A stretch of 34,867 nt of DNA from NCBI RefSeq assembly GCF_900129285.1, contig NZ_FQUW01000032.1:1-34867 (forward strand). Direction: 5' to 3'. A model generated the notes under the pieces. The model was not told where the DNA came from, did not search any database, and saw only the letters and a list, made by a program, of their open reading frames with translations. This document shows positions 8,184 through 17,843 of the stretch, piece after piece (the stretch's first letter is position 1; every line of letters starts with the position of its first letter). The DNA comes from Desulfofundulus australicus DSM 11792 (lineage in GTDB: Bacteria; Bacillota; Desulfotomaculia; Desulfotomaculales; Desulfovirgulaceae). The position numbers and the translations under genes were made by a program.

Positions 8184-10736
8184 TTATTCCACCCCCCGGT
8201 AAAAATGGCCCCTGGTGAGGCCGGCGGGACTGTACTGCTGCAGGCGATCCCGCAGGCGGGAAAGTTCACCGCCATCCACGGCCGGATTCAGGGAGAGGGC
8301 CCGGCGGTACGCCTTTACGGTGGCCCGGGCGTATTCCGCCCCCCGCCCCCGGGCATCAATGCGCAGCGAGGCCACCCCGATTTCGGCAAGCCTGTGCACC
8401 TCGTCCACCAGGCAGAGATCCCGGGAATTAAACAGGTGCATGCGGCAAAACTGGTCCATCTCCAGCGGGAAAACAGCTCCCACCCGGTCTTTGAGGGCAC
8501 AGCGCCTGCCCCGGCAGGGACCGGCGCAGTTGCGGCCGGGCGCCAGTCCGCCCAGCAGGCTGCCCGGGGCGCAGTAGCGGGAAACCATCAATTCCACTGC
8601 CCCCTGAACCAGGACCTCCGCGGCAAACCGGCCCCCCTTCACCAGGCCGGCCACCTGACCCAGGGTTAATTCCGGGGAAAGGGCCAGTTGTACGGCGCCC
8701 TGTCCCAGAAGCCAGGCGGCAGTGCGGAGGTTAAAGACATTAAAAGCCAGGTCGGTATAAAGGGGCAGGCCGGCACGCCTTACCGGTTCAAGTAATCCCA
8801 GGTTCCCCACCAGGACGCCCTGCACCGGGAGCTCCGAGGCCAGTTCCAGCCGCCGGAATATTACGTTCATCTCCGGGTCATGGATTATACGGGGGGTGGA
8901 GAGAACGAAGGAAACCCCGTGCTCCCGGCATATTTCCACTCCCCGGCGGATTTCTTCCTCTCCCACGGGGGGGCCGGAGCGGAAACTTTCCCCTCCGAAA
9001 TAAACCCGGTCCACCCCGGCGCCAACGGCTGCTTCCAGGGATTCCAGGTCGGTAACCGCTATGGATATCAAGGGTTCCCCGCCGGGGGACCACTCCGGGG
9101 GCAGGTCCCGGACCGCCAGCTGCAGCCGGGCTTGCGCCAGCCTCCGGGTAAAGGTGTCATCCGGCAGAGGGGGAGCCGGCCGGGCCGCTTCGCTCCTGGC
9201 CGCCTCCAGTTCTTCAATGGCCCGGCGGCGGGCCTCGTTAATTTCCCCCACGGGTACAATTACATTTTCGTCCAGTTCGAAGTGCACGTCCTTTAATACA
9301 AAAGGGGTATTCCCCAGGCGGTCAAGCTGGCCCTTTAAAAAGTCCGGGGTCAGGGGTCTTTTAACTGCCGGCACTGCGGGGGTATGCCCGGTACCCCATC
9401 CGCTGCAGCCGGTATCATCCTCCACCCGCACCTGCACCGGCTCCCCCTGCCGCACCCGGACATAAAAGGTTACCGGGAACTTGCGTACCTCCCGGGGCGA
9501 AGCAAAGGTGGCCCGGGCCCGTTCCACCAGAGCGGCATCATGGGTCTTAAAAAGGCGGTCCTGGGGCCGCACTTCGCGGGGCAGGGGAATTTCCACCACT
9601 GCACCGGCGGGAGCCTCTTCCACTTCCCGCCCCCTTTCCCGGATAGAGTGCACTTCCACACCCACCCGGCCGCCCCGGCTCACCCAGACCTCCACCCCGT
9701 CACCCACCCGTAGAGGCTCTTCCAGGGCCACTTCCGCCCGCCCGGTGCGGGAGTGGTAGCGCACCACCCGGCCCAGGAACAGCCCCCGGTTGTTGGGCCG
9801 CTTGTAGCTCATCAGCTCGTAGCCCGGCCGCCCGTAATAATAACCGGTGGTGAAGTCCCGGTTGAAGATCTGGGCCAGATCCCTGGCCTCTTCCGGTGTG
9901 ATGTAGAAGTTCTCCTGCAGGGCCCGGTCAATGAGCGTGCGGTAAATCCGCACCACCGTGGCCACGTACTCCGGCCTTTTCATGCGCCCTTCAATTTTAA
10001 AGGAGTTTATCCCGGCCCCGATGAGGTCGGGCAGGTGCCCGGAAAGGTTGAGATCCCGCGGGCTGAGCAGGTATTCCCCAACATCCCGGGGGTCCACCAG
10101 GGGACGCCCCTTCTCATCCACCAGGGTATAGCGCAGGCGGCAGGGCTGGGCACAGCGTCCCCGGTTGCCGCTGCGCCCGCCGATCATGCTGGACAAAAGA
10201 CACTGGCCGGAGTAACAGATGCACAGGGCACCGTGGATGAAAACCTCCAGTTCGGCCCCGGTTTTTTCTTTTATCTCCCTGATTTCCTGCAGGCTCATTT
10301 CCCGGGCCAGCACCACCCGCTGGAAGCCGAGGGACAGGAGTTTTTCCACCCCTCCGCGGTTATGCACGGTCATCTGGGTGCTGGCATGCAGGGGCAACTC
10401 GGGAAGCACCTGCCGGGCCATGGCTGCCAGGCCGAGATCCTGCACAATCACGCCGTCGGCCCCGGCCTGTTGGAGAAAATGGAGGAAGCGGACTGCTTCC
10501 TCCAGCTCCTCATCGGACAGGAGGATATTGACGGTAACGTATACCTTAACCCCCCGGGCATGGGCGTAAGCCACCGCCCTCTGCAGCTCCCGGTGGTCAA
10601 AATTGGCCGCACCCTGCCGGGCATTAAAAAGTTTGCCGCCCAGGTAAACGGCGTCGGCACCGTTTTGTACCGCTGCCACCAGAGCCTCCCAGTCCCCGGC
10701 CGGGGCCAGCAGTTCGGGTTTAGCGGACCGGGTCAA
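8184..10736 (-). CDS. U32 protease-family protein, long form with DUF3656 (RlhA-like)
   Basis: An 850-residue protein of the U32 family. The N-terminal TIM-barrel starts with PELLAPAGDWEALVAAVQNG and contains the Fe-S-type cysteine cluster CICYSGQC and RGRCAQPCR. A middle beta-rich region and a second U32-like half follow (DUF3656 and C-terminal part with CAGPCRGRRC). Despite the name, characterised members modify RNA: E. coli RlhA hydroxylates a cytidine in 23S rRNA and TrhP modifies tRNA. The double-length form is closest to RlhA; the exact substrate here is inferred. The start is TTG at 10736 with GGAGGG upstream. It follows the NIF3-like gene by 19 nt, so the two are probably cotranscribed. 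Confidence 0.88.
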   Translation of the reverse strand: MTRSAKPELLAPAGDWEALVAAVQNGADAVYLGGKLFNARQGAANFDHRELQRAVAYAHARGVKVYVTVNILLSDEELEEAVRFLHFLQQAGADGVIVQDLGLAAMARQVLPELPLHASTQMTVHNRGGVEKLLSLGFQRVVLAREMSLQEIREIKEKTGAELEVFIHGALCICYSGQCLLSSMIGGRSGNRGRCAQPCRLRYTLVDEKGRPLVDPRDVGEYLLSPRDLNLSGHLPDLIGAGINSFKIEGRMKRPEYVATVVRIYRTLIDRALQENFYITPEEARDLAQIFNRDFTTGYYYGRPGYELMSYKRPNNRGLFLGRVVRYHSRTGRAEVALEEPLRVGDGVEVWVSRGGRVGVEVHSIRERGREVEEAPAGAVVEIPLPREVRPQDRLFKTHDAALVERARATFASPREVRKFPVTFYVRVRQGEPVQVRVEDDTGCSGWGTGHTPAVPAVKRPLTPDFLKGQLDRLGNTPFVLKDVHFELDENVIVPVGEINEARRRAIEELEAARSEAARPAPPLPDDTFTRRLAQARLQLAVRDLPPEWSPGGEPLISIAVTDLESLEAAVGAGVDRVYFGGESFRSGPPVGEEEIRRGVEICREHGVSFVLSTPRIIHDPEMNVIFRRLELASELPVQGVLVGNLGLLEPVRRAGLPLYTDLAFNVFNLRTAAWLLGQGAVQLALSPELTLGQVAGLVKGGRFAAEVLVQGAVELMVSRYCAPGSLLGGLAPGRNCAGPCRGRRCALKDRVGAVFPLEMDQFCRMHLFNSRDLCLVDEVHRLAEIGVASLRIDARGRGAEYARATVKAYRRALSLNPAVDGGELSRLRDRLQQYSPAGLTRGHFYRGVE

Positions 10737-10755
10737 AGGCTGCTCCCTCCAAATG

Positions 10756-11712
10756 TTAAGACCTGCGGCTGAATCTTAAGAGCCCCGCGCAGGGGATGAT
10801 TTCCACGCCCCTGGCCTCCAGCTCGTCCAGGAACAGGTTCATGCCCAGGGAATCGCTGGCCATGTGGCCGGCAATGATCACGTTGATGTGGTTTTTTTCC
10901 GCCTCTTTGCGGTGTTTTTCGCCCATATGCATGACCAGAAGCGTTCCCACGCCCGCCTGGGACAGCCTGGCGTAGGCATCTTCCGACCCGCTGGTGCCCC
11001 CGGTCATATCCACCATGATCTTGCCGGCCCGGCGTTCCCTGGAACCCACCACAATGGCCGGCCCGGCCTTGTATTTGACGGCTTCCCTGTATTCGGGCTG
11101 CTCTTTGAGCAGCTTGAGGATATCGCCCAGCGTTTCCGGCTGCTTTTCGTCCATGAGCTTTTGTAAAAAAGCAGTCACCATGTTGTCGGCGGCCGTATGT
11201 ACGCACATGAAGGCCAGCCCCAGGATCCGGGCGGCATCCACGGCCCGGTTATGATTCAGGGGCATGATCGCCCGCTTGACCTCGGCAATACGGGAGGACA
11301 TAATTCCCTCGGCCACATTTATGGGCACGCCAAAGCGGGCCAGTATATCTTCCTGCAGGTGCATTACCTGGTGGAGGGAAGCCATGGCCTTACCTTCCGG
11401 GTGGTGGGACAGGATCAGGTCCACCGGGCGGCCCTTCTCCCCCAGCCTGTCGGCCAGGAGCACTTCCCCCACTTCCATGTCGATGCCCACCAGCACCCGG
11501 CGCACTTCCCTCTCCGGGTCGCCCACCAGGATACGGGTGTCATCATAGGGGTTGACCAGGCGCTCCAGGTCGTATTCCTCTTTTTCTTCCTCCTTCATCT
11601 TCTCGTACTTTTCTTTTTCCCGGGCCAGGTACTTCTGCACAGCCTCCAGGCCGCGGGGGTCGTTTTCCATGCCTTTGGCAATGGCCAGTTCGTAGATTTC
11701 CCGGATCTTCAT
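10756..11712 (-). CDS. NIF3-family protein
   Basis: A 318-residue protein with the NIF3/DUF34 hallmarks: LILSHHPEG (metal-binding histidines), VHTAADN in the middle, and a C-terminal IIAGHMASDSLGMN segment. Family members form metal-dependent toroidal hexamers; the physiological substrate is not settled and GTP cyclohydrolase-like roles have been proposed. An N-terminal extension of about 55 charged residues (EKEKYEKMKEEEKEEY) precedes the domain and looks helical. ATG follows GGGGAGG by 7 nt. Only 2 nt separate it from the yjbQ stop, which indicates translational coupling. Confidence 0.85.
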   Translation of the reverse strand: MKIREIYELAIAKGMENDPRGLEAVQKYLAREKEKYEKMKEEEKEEYDLERLVNPYDDTRILVGDPEREVRRVLVGIDMEVGEVLLADRLGEKGRPVDLILSHHPEGKAMASLHQVMHLQEDILARFGVPINVAEGIMSSRIAEVKRAIMPLNHNRAVDAARILGLAFMCVHTAADNMVTAFLQKLMDEKQPETLGDILKLLKEQPEYREAVKYKAGPAIVVGSRERRAGKIMVDMTGGTSGSEDAYARLSQAGVGTLLVMHMGEKHRKEAEKNHINVIIAGHMASDSLGMNLFLDELEARGVEIIPCAGLLRFSRRS

Positions 11713-11714
11713 GC

Positions 11715-12137
11715 TTATTCCTCCCCTTCACCCATAACCTTAATGATCACCCTTTTCCGGCGCCGACCATCAAATTCGGCGTAATAAATCTGCTGCCAGG
11801 GTCCCAGGTCCAGTTTCCCCCCGGTAACCGGTACGATAACCTGGTGATGGACCAGTATGCTCTTTAAATGGGCATCCCCATTATCCTCACCGGTCCGGTG
11901 ATGGTGGTAGTGCTTGCCAAAGGGGGCGATTTGCTCCAGCATCTCATCTATATCCCTGATGATACCCGGCTCGTCGTCATTAACATAGACTCCGGCGGTA
12001 ATATGCATGGCAGAAACCAGAACCATTCCTTCCCGGATGCCGCTTTCCCGTACCGCTTCCTCTACTTCGCGGGTGATGTTTATGTACTCGCGCCTCTTCT
12101 CCGTATTAAACCAGAGGTACCTGGTATGCGTTTTCAT
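11715..12137 (-). CDS. YjbQ/UPF0047 family protein
   Basis: A 140-residue single-domain protein matching UPF0047: [19 protein letters not shown] near the middle, [16 protein letters not shown] with conserved metal-type residues, and [18 protein letters not shown] near the end. Weak thiamine-phosphate synthase activity has been reported for E. coli YjbQ, but the real function is unclear. ATG at 12137 has GGGGAGG about 10 nt upstream. It lies 35 nt after the glycosylase and 2 nt before the NIF3-like gene. Confidence 0.9.
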   Translation of the reverse strand: MKTHTRYLWFNTEKRREYINITREVEEAVRESGIREGMVLVSAMHITAGVYVNDDEPGIIRDIDEMLEQIAPFGKHYHHHRTGEDNGDAHLKSILVHHQVIVPVTGGKLDLGPWQQIYYAEFDGRRRKRVIIKVMGEGEE

Positions 12138-12172
12138 GTTCCCGACGCCTCCCCGGTTGCGTATGGTTTGGT

Positions 12173-12772
12173 TTAACCCTGCCTGGAAACATAAGGACTG
12201 CCCCGCAGGTAAAAACGCAGGGGTAAATCAGCACCCTCTTTTATGCCAATACGGGTGGAAGTGACCACGGGCAGCGGTTTTCCTTCCCCCCGGCAGAGGA
12301 AGAGCGGGCTTCTGGTCAGGTCCCAGCCGTTATGCGCACGGGTGATACCCATGGCCTGCACCAGCCGGGCCGGCCCGCTGCACAGCTCGGTTAGTTTTTC
12401 CCGCCCCCGCCTGGCCTGCATGAGCTCAATGCCTGCCACCGGCTCCAGGGCCCTGATGAGAACGGCTTCACCCACCCCCTCCTCCCGGGTGACCACGTTA
12501 AAACAGTAATGCATGCCGTAGATAAAGTAAACGTAGGCGTGGCCGGGCGGGCCGAACATCACCCGGTTGCGCGGGGTCATCCCCCGGGAAGCGTGGCAGG
12601 CGGGATCCCCCTGCAGGTAGGCTTCCGTTTCTACAATCCGGCCTGCTGTCAGCCCCTCACCGCTCTCGTGAACCAGGTAGTGGCCGATCAATTCCCGGGC
12701 CACTGTAACAGTATCCCGGGCATAAAAGGAGCGGGGCAGAACCCGTGAAAAATCAACTGTTTTTTCCTCCAT
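12173..12772 (-). CDS. 3-methyladenine DNA glycosylase (AAG/MPG family)
   Basis: A 199-residue monofunctional base-excision glycosylase that removes alkylated purines. It shows the family core: [19 protein letters not shown] at the start, RIVETEAY with the catalytic Glu at about residue 48, [23 protein letters not shown], and a late [12 protein letters not shown] at 12772 overlaps the last 20 nt of polX, so translation is probably coupled. A TTG further upstream (12790) has no ribosome site. Its coupling to a PolX-PHP protein suggests a shared repair role, which is an inference. Confidence 0.93.
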   Translation of the reverse strand: MEEKTVDFSRVLPRSFYARDTVTVARELIGHYLVHESGEGLTAGRIVETEAYLQGDPACHASRGMTPRNRVMFGPPGHAYVYFIYGMHYCFNVVTREEGVGEAVLIRALEPVAGIELMQARRGREKLTELCSGPARLVQAMGITRAHNGWDLTRSPLFLCRGEGKPLPVVTSTRIGIKEGADLPLRFYLRGSPYVSRQG

Positions 12773-14531
12773 AATATCCCCCGACCTCAAGTTTTTTACC
12801 CAGCAGCTCCAGCAAATCCGGGAGGTCCAGGGTGTTCACCACATCCTCCGGCCTCAACCAGGCCCGGCGGGCTACGGCTACCCCGTAGGGGATTTCATCC
12901 AGGCGCCTCAAATCGTGGGCATCGGTGTTCACCACCAGCCTGACCCCGCAGTCCCTGGCCAGGCGGGCATAATGCTCGTTGAGGTCCAGGCGGTCGGGAG
13001 AAGAGTTGATCTCCAGGATCTTGCCGTGCCTGGCTGCCGCCTCGATAACCCTTTCCAAATCCAGGGCGTAGGCTTCCCGCTCGCCCAGAAGGCGCCCGGT
13101 GGGGTGCCCGATAATGGTCACGTATTCATTTTCGATGGCCTGCAAAACCCGGCCGGTCATCGTCTCTTCGTCCTGACGAAAACCACTGTGCACCGAGGCC
13201 ACCACCACATCCATCCCCGCCAGGACTTCATCGGGAAAATCAAGGCCGCCCCGGACCAGAATATCCACCTCTGTCCCCGTGAGGATGCGGAAGTCCTTTT
13301 CCTTTTCGTTCAGCTCCCGGATGAGGCGGTGCTGCTCCTGCAGGCGTTCCAGGGACAGCCCCCGGGCCACGGTAAGAGACCGGGAGTGATCGGTAATGGC
13401 CACATAGCGGTAGCCCCTCTCCCTGGCCCGCTGCACCATCTGGAGGATGGAATTGGCCCCGTCGCTCCAGTCGCTGTGCACGTGCAGGTCGCCTTTAATG
13501 TCCCGGACTTCCAGGAGGCGGGGCGGGCTCTCCCCGGCAAACAGCTCTAACTCTCCCCGCCCTTCCCGCAACTCGGGAGGTACGGGCCACAGACCCAGAC
13601 GGCGGTAGATATCCTCTTCCTCCTGCGGCAGGGGCGCACCGGGGACCGGGGGGACGGAAGCAACCCCCTCACTGCCGGGCCCGTCCCTTACCTCGTCCAG
13701 GCAAAAGCCCCTTCTGGCGGCCAGGGCCTGCAGCTGACGCCAGTGTTCGGCGCTACCTGTGGCCCGCAGAAGGGTGATCCCGTATGCACCCGGCCCGGCC
13801 ACTTCCAGCTCCACAGGCACCCCCCACCAGGTCAGGACCCGGATCCTGTTTTCCCCCCGCTCCAGCACTTCCCTCACCCGGCGGTAACCGGCCAGGGCGT
13901 TCAAAAGCGGCTCCGGATCCTCTGCCGCCGCCACCAGCCGGACCTCGTCCACCGTTTCCCGCCAGCGGCGCACCCCGCCCGCCACCGCCACCTTCCGGGT
14001 GCCGGGAACGTCCTGAATGAAGGTGGCCACCTCGCCGGCTATTTCCCGGGCCAGGGGTAGAAGAATCCGCCCCCGGCGGCTGCGTACCAGCTCGATGCTG
14101 CGCAGGATCTCCTGCTCGGTTTTAACCCCCATTCCCCTGAGGGCCCGTACCTTTTTCTCCCGGGCCGCTTCTTCCAGCTCGGCCAGGGAGGTGATCCCCA
14201 GCTGTTCGTGCAGAAACCGCGCTCTTTTAGGCCCAATACCCGGCAGGGCCATCACTTCCAGGATTCCCGGCGGCCACTTGCGGCGGAGTTCCTGCAGCTT
14301 TTTCATTTCTCCGGTGGCAATCAATTCCCCTATCTTGGCCAGAATGTTTTTGCCTATACCGGGAACCCCGGCCAGCGTTCCCCGCCGGTACATTTCCTCC
14401 ACCGGCTCTTCCAGCCCGGCAATGGCCCTGGCCGCCCGGCGGTAGGCCCGGATTTTGAAAAAATCTTCACCCTCAAATTCCAGAAGATCGGCCAGCTCCC
14501 GGAAAGCCCAGGAGATTTCCATATTCTGCAT
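12753..14531 (-). CDS. polX: PolX-family protein with intact PHP domain and degenerate polymerase site
   Basis: A 592-residue protein with the bacterial PolX layout: helix-hairpin-helix 8-kDa domain (about 1-75), HhH (about 90-150, [11 protein letters not shown]), polymerase palm/thumb (about 160-290) and C-terminal PHP exonuclease (about 345-570). The palm is abnormal. The usual GS-RR-KET-D-D motif reads [16 protein letters not shown] (185-200), with Glu196 and Arg198 where the metal-binding aspartates belong; the third aspartate is Glu241 (VPVELEVA). The PHP ligands are all visible: H350 and H352, D381/H382, E421, H448, H476, D537 and H539. It is therefore probably a nuclease without polymerase activity. 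The start is ATG at 14531 with GGGGAG upstream. It heads a tight gene series down to the U32 gene. Confidence 0.9.
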   Translation of the reverse strand: MQNMEISWAFRELADLLEFEGEDFFKIRAYRRAARAIAGLEEPVEEMYRRGTLAGVPGIGKNILAKIGELIATGEMKKLQELRRKWPPGILEVMALPGIGPKRARFLHEQLGITSLAELEEAAREKKVRALRGMGVKTEQEILRSIELVRSRRGRILLPLAREIAGEVATFIQDVPGTRKVAVAGGVRRWRETVDEVRLVAAAEDPEPLLNALAGYRRVREVLERGENRIRVLTWWGVPVELEVAGPGAYGITLLRATGSAEHWRQLQALAARRGFCLDEVRDGPGSEGVASVPPVPGAPLPQEEEDIYRRLGLWPVPPELREGRGELELFAGESPPRLLEVRDIKGDLHVHSDWSDGANSILQMVQRARERGYRYVAITDHSRSLTVARGLSLERLQEQHRLIRELNEKEKDFRILTGTEVDILVRGGLDFPDEVLAGMDVVVASVHSGFRQDEETMTGRVLQAIENEYVTIIGHPTGRLLGEREAYALDLERVIEAAARHGKILEINSSPDRLDLNEHYARLARDCGVRLVVNTDAHDLRRLDEIPYGVAVARRAWLRPEDVVNTLDLPDLLELLGKKLEVGGYYGGKNS

Positions 14532-14667
14532 GGTCAGTATCTCCCCAGGAAAATACAGTTATTTTTAGCTGCCAGACATATTTAGCATAACAGGAATCTT
14601 TTCTTCCGGCAAACCGTATACAAGCACAGGGGCACCCTTCCCGGGTTTCAGGGCAGATATACCCTTA

Positions 14668-14696
14668 ATTATAGTACACCCCGGTAAAAGAAACCT
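14668..14696 (-). promoter_or_regulatory. Possible polX promoter
   Basis: A perfect -10 TATAAT (14668-14673, minus strand) lies about 137 nt upstream of polX and after the zapA terminator. The -35 at the expected spacing (AGGTTT, 14691-14696) is poor. Confidence 0.35.
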
Positions 14697-14764
14697 GCAA
14701 ACCGGCCTGCAGCTGCTGCACCGGGGAGGCATCCCGCCTGCGCTTTTACCCCCGGCCCCGCCGC

Positions 14765-14797
14765 AAAAAAACCGCCTGCCCCGGCAGGCAGACGGTT
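14765..14797 (-). terminator. zapA terminator
   Basis: On the minus strand a GC-rich hairpin (GCCTG/CAGGC core, with ACCG/CGGT below an internal bulge) is followed by seven T (14765-14771). It lies just downstream of the zapA stop and closes the phe-zapA transcription unit. Confidence 0.8.
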
Positions 14798-14809
14798 ACC
14801 GGTCAAAAC

Positions 14810-15073
14810 CTATTTTGCTTTCCTGTCCATTTCCAGAAGTTCGGCCAGCTCGTCGTATTCTTTCTGCAGTTTCATCAGCTCATCGGCAATGTTCAGGGCG
14901 GTGAGCAGTGCTGCCTTGGACAACCCCAGACGGGGGTTGCGGGTAATCACCTGGCGTATCTTCTTATTGACGTACTGGGCCAGCATGCGCAGGTATTCTT
15001 CCGGTTCATTGCCTTTCAGAATATAGTACTCACCAAAAATCTCCACCTCAACCCGGGTTTCCTGCTTGCCCAT
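14810..15073 (-). CDS. zapA: Cell division protein ZapA
   Basis: An 87-residue protein of the ZapA family, which stabilises FtsZ bundles at the division site. It has the N-terminal beta-strand region (VEVEIFGEYYILKG), then helix LRMLAQYVNKKIRQV, and a C-terminal coiled coil (ADELMKLQKEYDELAELLEM). Length and order match Firmicute ZapA. ATG has a GGGGGAA site upstream. The position between pheT and polX matches the B. subtilis order pheT-rnhC-zapA-yshB-polX-mutS2, with rnhC and the CvpA-like gene missing here. Confidence 0.92.
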   Translation of the reverse strand: MGKQETRVEVEIFGEYYILKGNEPEEYLRMLAQYVNKKIRQVITRNPRLGLSKAALLTALNIADELMKLQKEYDELAELLEMDRKAK

Positions 15074-15165
15074 AGCCGTTCCCCCTGGTTTTCAAATACT
15101 TACCTCCTTCGCCGTTGACCGGAGAAAATCCTGCCGGTGCGACAACTTTTTCTGTCGTGAATGCC

Positions 15166-15371
15166 TGCCGTTTGCACGCGCTCGCTCCGTTCGCCTCGCA
15201 GGCCAAACTAGTGCTCGACCTCGGGCTCCGGCGGGGTTCCCGGCCCATTCGGCATCCATGCCTCAGGGGCCGGCCTCGGGCATCCATGCCCTCGGCCCCG
15301 CCTCCGCTCTCGGTCTTGCTAAGTTTGGCATCTGCTCGGCTCAATGTCGCTCGCTTCCGTGCAAAACGGCA
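15166..15371. repeat. Dispersed structured intergenic element, full copy
   Basis: A 206-nt element with pairing ends, TGCCGTTTGCACG at the left and CGTGCAAAACGGCA at the right. Inside these come CGCTCGCT motifs, GGCCAAACTAG paired with CTAAGTTTGGC, and a GC core with the perfect palindrome GGGCATCCATGCCC. It aligns along its full length with 23721-23927, and its right arm matches 8060-8120. It fills the gap between pheT and zapA; the shared flank AAAGCGTCATGGG reaches almost to the pheT stop. The frames running through it are not genes. Confidence 0.85.
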
Positions 15372-15394
15372 GTAACGCAAAGCGTCATGGGCGT

Positions 15395-17821
15395 CTACTT
15401 TCTCAGCTCAGCTCCCAGCTCCCTGTCCAGGGCGGCAGATATGGCCTCGGTTTGAGCGGTCACCTCCGCATCGGTCAGGGTGCGGTCGCCGGCCTGGAAC
15501 AGCAGGGAAAATGCCAGGCTGCGGCAGCCTTCCTTCACCTGTTCACCCTCGTAGACGTCAAACAGTTCCACCGACCGCAGCAGGTTACCGCCGGCCCGGC
15601 GGATCACCCGCAGCACGTCGGCCGCCGGAACTTCCCGGCTTACCACCAGGGCCAGATCCCTTCTCACGCCGGGGAACCGGGGCAGGGGCTGGTAGCGGGG
15701 TGGCCCACCGGCCAGGGCGAGCAAGGCGGCCAGATCCAGCTCAAAGGCGCACACCCGGGCATCCAGCTCATATTCCTCCAGCACATCGGGGTGCAGCTCT
15801 CCCAGCACCCCCACTGTTTTCCCATCCACCACGACCCGGGCGGTACGGCCGGGGTGGAAAGCGGGGTTTTCCCTTTCCCTTTCCAGGTGCAGGCCGGGCA
15901 GTCCCAGCCTGGCCGCCAGCGTTTCCAGAACTCCCTTCAGGTAGTAGAAATCCAGAGGCAGGGGCGGCCTGTTCCAACCCGCAGCTCCCTGACCCATGGC
16001 CGCCGCGGCCAGTACCGGGCGTTCTTCGGGAAGGGCCTCTCCCTCCCGGGGGAGGAAAACCCGGCCCACCTCAAAGATGGCCCCGCTGGTCACCCGCCGG
16101 TGGAAATTGCGCGCCAGCACATCTAAAAGGCCGGGCAGGAGCATGGTGCGCATAATCGATTGTTCCACGGAAAGGGGGTTCTGCAATGACAGCGCCCGGC
16201 GCAGGGGGCTGTCCGCAGGTACCTTGAACCGGTCGAATACAGCGGGGCTCACAAAGCTATAGGTGATCACCTCGGTTAAACCGCACTCCACCAGCACTTC
16301 CTTCAAGCGCTTGACCAGCGCCTGCTCCCCGGTACGCGCACCCCGGGTGGTAACCCCGTAGGGCAGGCTGGCCGGTATGCGATCATAACCATAGATCCTG
16401 GCCACTTCTTCAATCAAGTCAATTTCCAGGTTGATGTCCACCCGGTAACTGGGCACATTTACCAGCAGGTCCCGGCCGGCATCCTGCACCTTAAAACCGA
16501 GCCGGGTTAAAAGATCGGCCGTTTCCTCCCGGGGGATCTCCGCCCCCAGTATGTACTCCACCCGCTCGGGGCGCAGGATGATGGTCTTCTTTGCCGCCGG
16601 GGAAGGATAATTATCCACCGCACCGGCTACCACTTCCCCGGCACCGATCTCCACCAGCAGGGAAGCGGCCCGGTTGGCGGCAGCCAGGCATCCTTCCAGG
16701 TCAATGCCCTTTTCAAAGCGGGTTGAGGACTCGGAACGCAAACCCAGAACCCGGGAAGTACGGCGGATGCTGGTGGGGTGGAAATGGGCCGACTCCAGCA
16801 GCACCGTGGTGGTGTTTTCCGTTACCTCGGTTTCCAGGCCTCCCATGACCCCGGCCACAGCCACCGCCCCACCGGGGTCAGCAATAACCAGCATTTCAGG
16901 TTCCAGCTTTCGCCGGGAACCGTCCAGGGTGACTATTGTTTCCCCCGGGTGGGCCCGGCGCACAATAATATGGCCGTCCTTTAACCTGTCGTAGTCAAAG
17001 GCATGCAGGGGCTGGCCCAGCTCCAGCATGACATAGTTGGTTATATCCACGATATTGCTGATGGGACGCAGACCGGCGGCCCGCAGGCGTTCCTGCATCC
17101 ACAGGGGCGAAGGCCCGACTTTTACCCCGGTGAAGAGCCGGGCCACGTAACGCCGGCACAGGCCGGGTTCCAGAATGTCCACCCGGACCCGTCCCTCCAG
17201 GGAACTTCCCGGTATTTCCCGGACTTCCATGCGGGGAAGGCGCAGGGGCTGCCCCAGCAGGGCGGCCACTTCCCGGGCTACCCCGATCATGGACAGGCAG
17301 TCGCCCCGGTTGGGGGTAAGGTCCAGGTCGAAAATAACGTCATCCAGGCCGATAACCGGGCGCACGTCCACCCCCAGGGGGGTGTCTTCGGGGAGGATCA
17401 TGATGCCGTTTGCCTGGTCGGCAGGCAGGGTTTTGGGGTCAAGGCCCAGTTCCTGTCCGGAACAGAGCATCCCCCGGGATTCCACCCCCCGCAGGCGGGC
17501 CTTTTTAATTACCAGCCCGCCGGCCAGCCGCGCCCCTTCCAGGGCCACGGGAACCACGTGCCCCTCCCGGACGTTGGTGGCGCCGGTTACGATCTGCCTG
17601 AGCTCCGGTTCCCCGGTGGAAACGAGACAGACCACCAGCCTGTCGGCATTGGGGTGGGGCTCTATTTTCACAATGCGTCCGGTAACCACGTTGCTGATTT
17701 CTTTCCCCGGCTCCTCCAGGCCTTCCACCGCCAGGCCGGCCATGGTCAGGCGGTCGGCCAGTTCCGCCGGGCTAACAGGTATATCCACGTATTCCTGCAG
17801 CCATTTAAATGAAACCCGCAA
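15395..17821 (-). CDS. pheT: Phenylalanyl-tRNA synthetase beta subunit
   Basis: An 808-residue beta subunit of the (alpha-beta)2 enzyme that charges tRNA-Phe. Domains in order: the tRNA-binding OB fold (about 40-150, with PHPNADRLVVC), B3/B4 editing domain (SNIVDITNYVMLELGQPLHAFD, then GVMGG), the B5 domain (about 400-475), a catalytic-like core, and the C-terminal anticodon-binding FDX-ACB domain (PRFPGVRRDLALVV). The length is typical. The start is TTG at 17821 with AAGGAGAAGG 9 nt upstream. It follows pheS by 22 nt and is cotranscribed with it. Confidence 0.97.
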   Translation of the reverse strand: MRVSFKWLQEYVDIPVSPAELADRLTMAGLAVEGLEEPGKEISNVVTGRIVKIEPHPNADRLVVCLVSTGEPELRQIVTGATNVREGHVVPVALEGARLAGGLVIKKARLRGVESRGMLCSGQELGLDPKTLPADQANGIMILPEDTPLGVDVRPVIGLDDVIFDLDLTPNRGDCLSMIGVAREVAALLGQPLRLPRMEVREIPGSSLEGRVRVDILEPGLCRRYVARLFTGVKVGPSPLWMQERLRAAGLRPISNIVDITNYVMLELGQPLHAFDYDRLKDGHIIVRRAHPGETIVTLDGSRRKLEPEMLVIADPGGAVAVAGVMGGLETEVTENTTTVLLESAHFHPTSIRRTSRVLGLRSESSTRFEKGIDLEGCLAAANRAASLLVEIGAGEVVAGAVDNYPSPAAKKTIILRPERVEYILGAEIPREETADLLTRLGFKVQDAGRDLLVNVPSYRVDINLEIDLIEEVARIYGYDRIPASLPYGVTTRGARTGEQALVKRLKEVLVECGLTEVITYSFVSPAVFDRFKVPADSPLRRALSLQNPLSVEQSIMRTMLLPGLLDVLARNFHRRVTSGAIFEVGRVFLPREGEALPEERPVLAAAAMGQGAAGWNRPPLPLDFYYLKGVLETLAARLGLPGLHLERERENPAFHPGRTARVVVDGKTVGVLGELHPDVLEEYELDARVCAFELDLAALLALAGGPPRYQPLPRFPGVRRDLALVVSREVPAADVLRVIRRAGGNLLRSVELFDVYEGEQVKEGCRSLAFSLLFQAGDRTLTDAEVTAQTEAISAALDRELGAELRK

Positions 17822-17843
17822 TGCTTATTCCTTCTCCTTTCCA

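Noticed and set aside
9753-10772. 339-residue plus-strand frame
   Set aside because: Shadow of the U32 gene on the opposite strand, with Gly/Pro/His-rich low-quality composition.
15048-15380. 110-residue minus-strand frame
   Set aside because: It lies almost wholly in the intergenic element and shares its short SRADAKLSKT peptide with the half copy only because the DNA is repeated.
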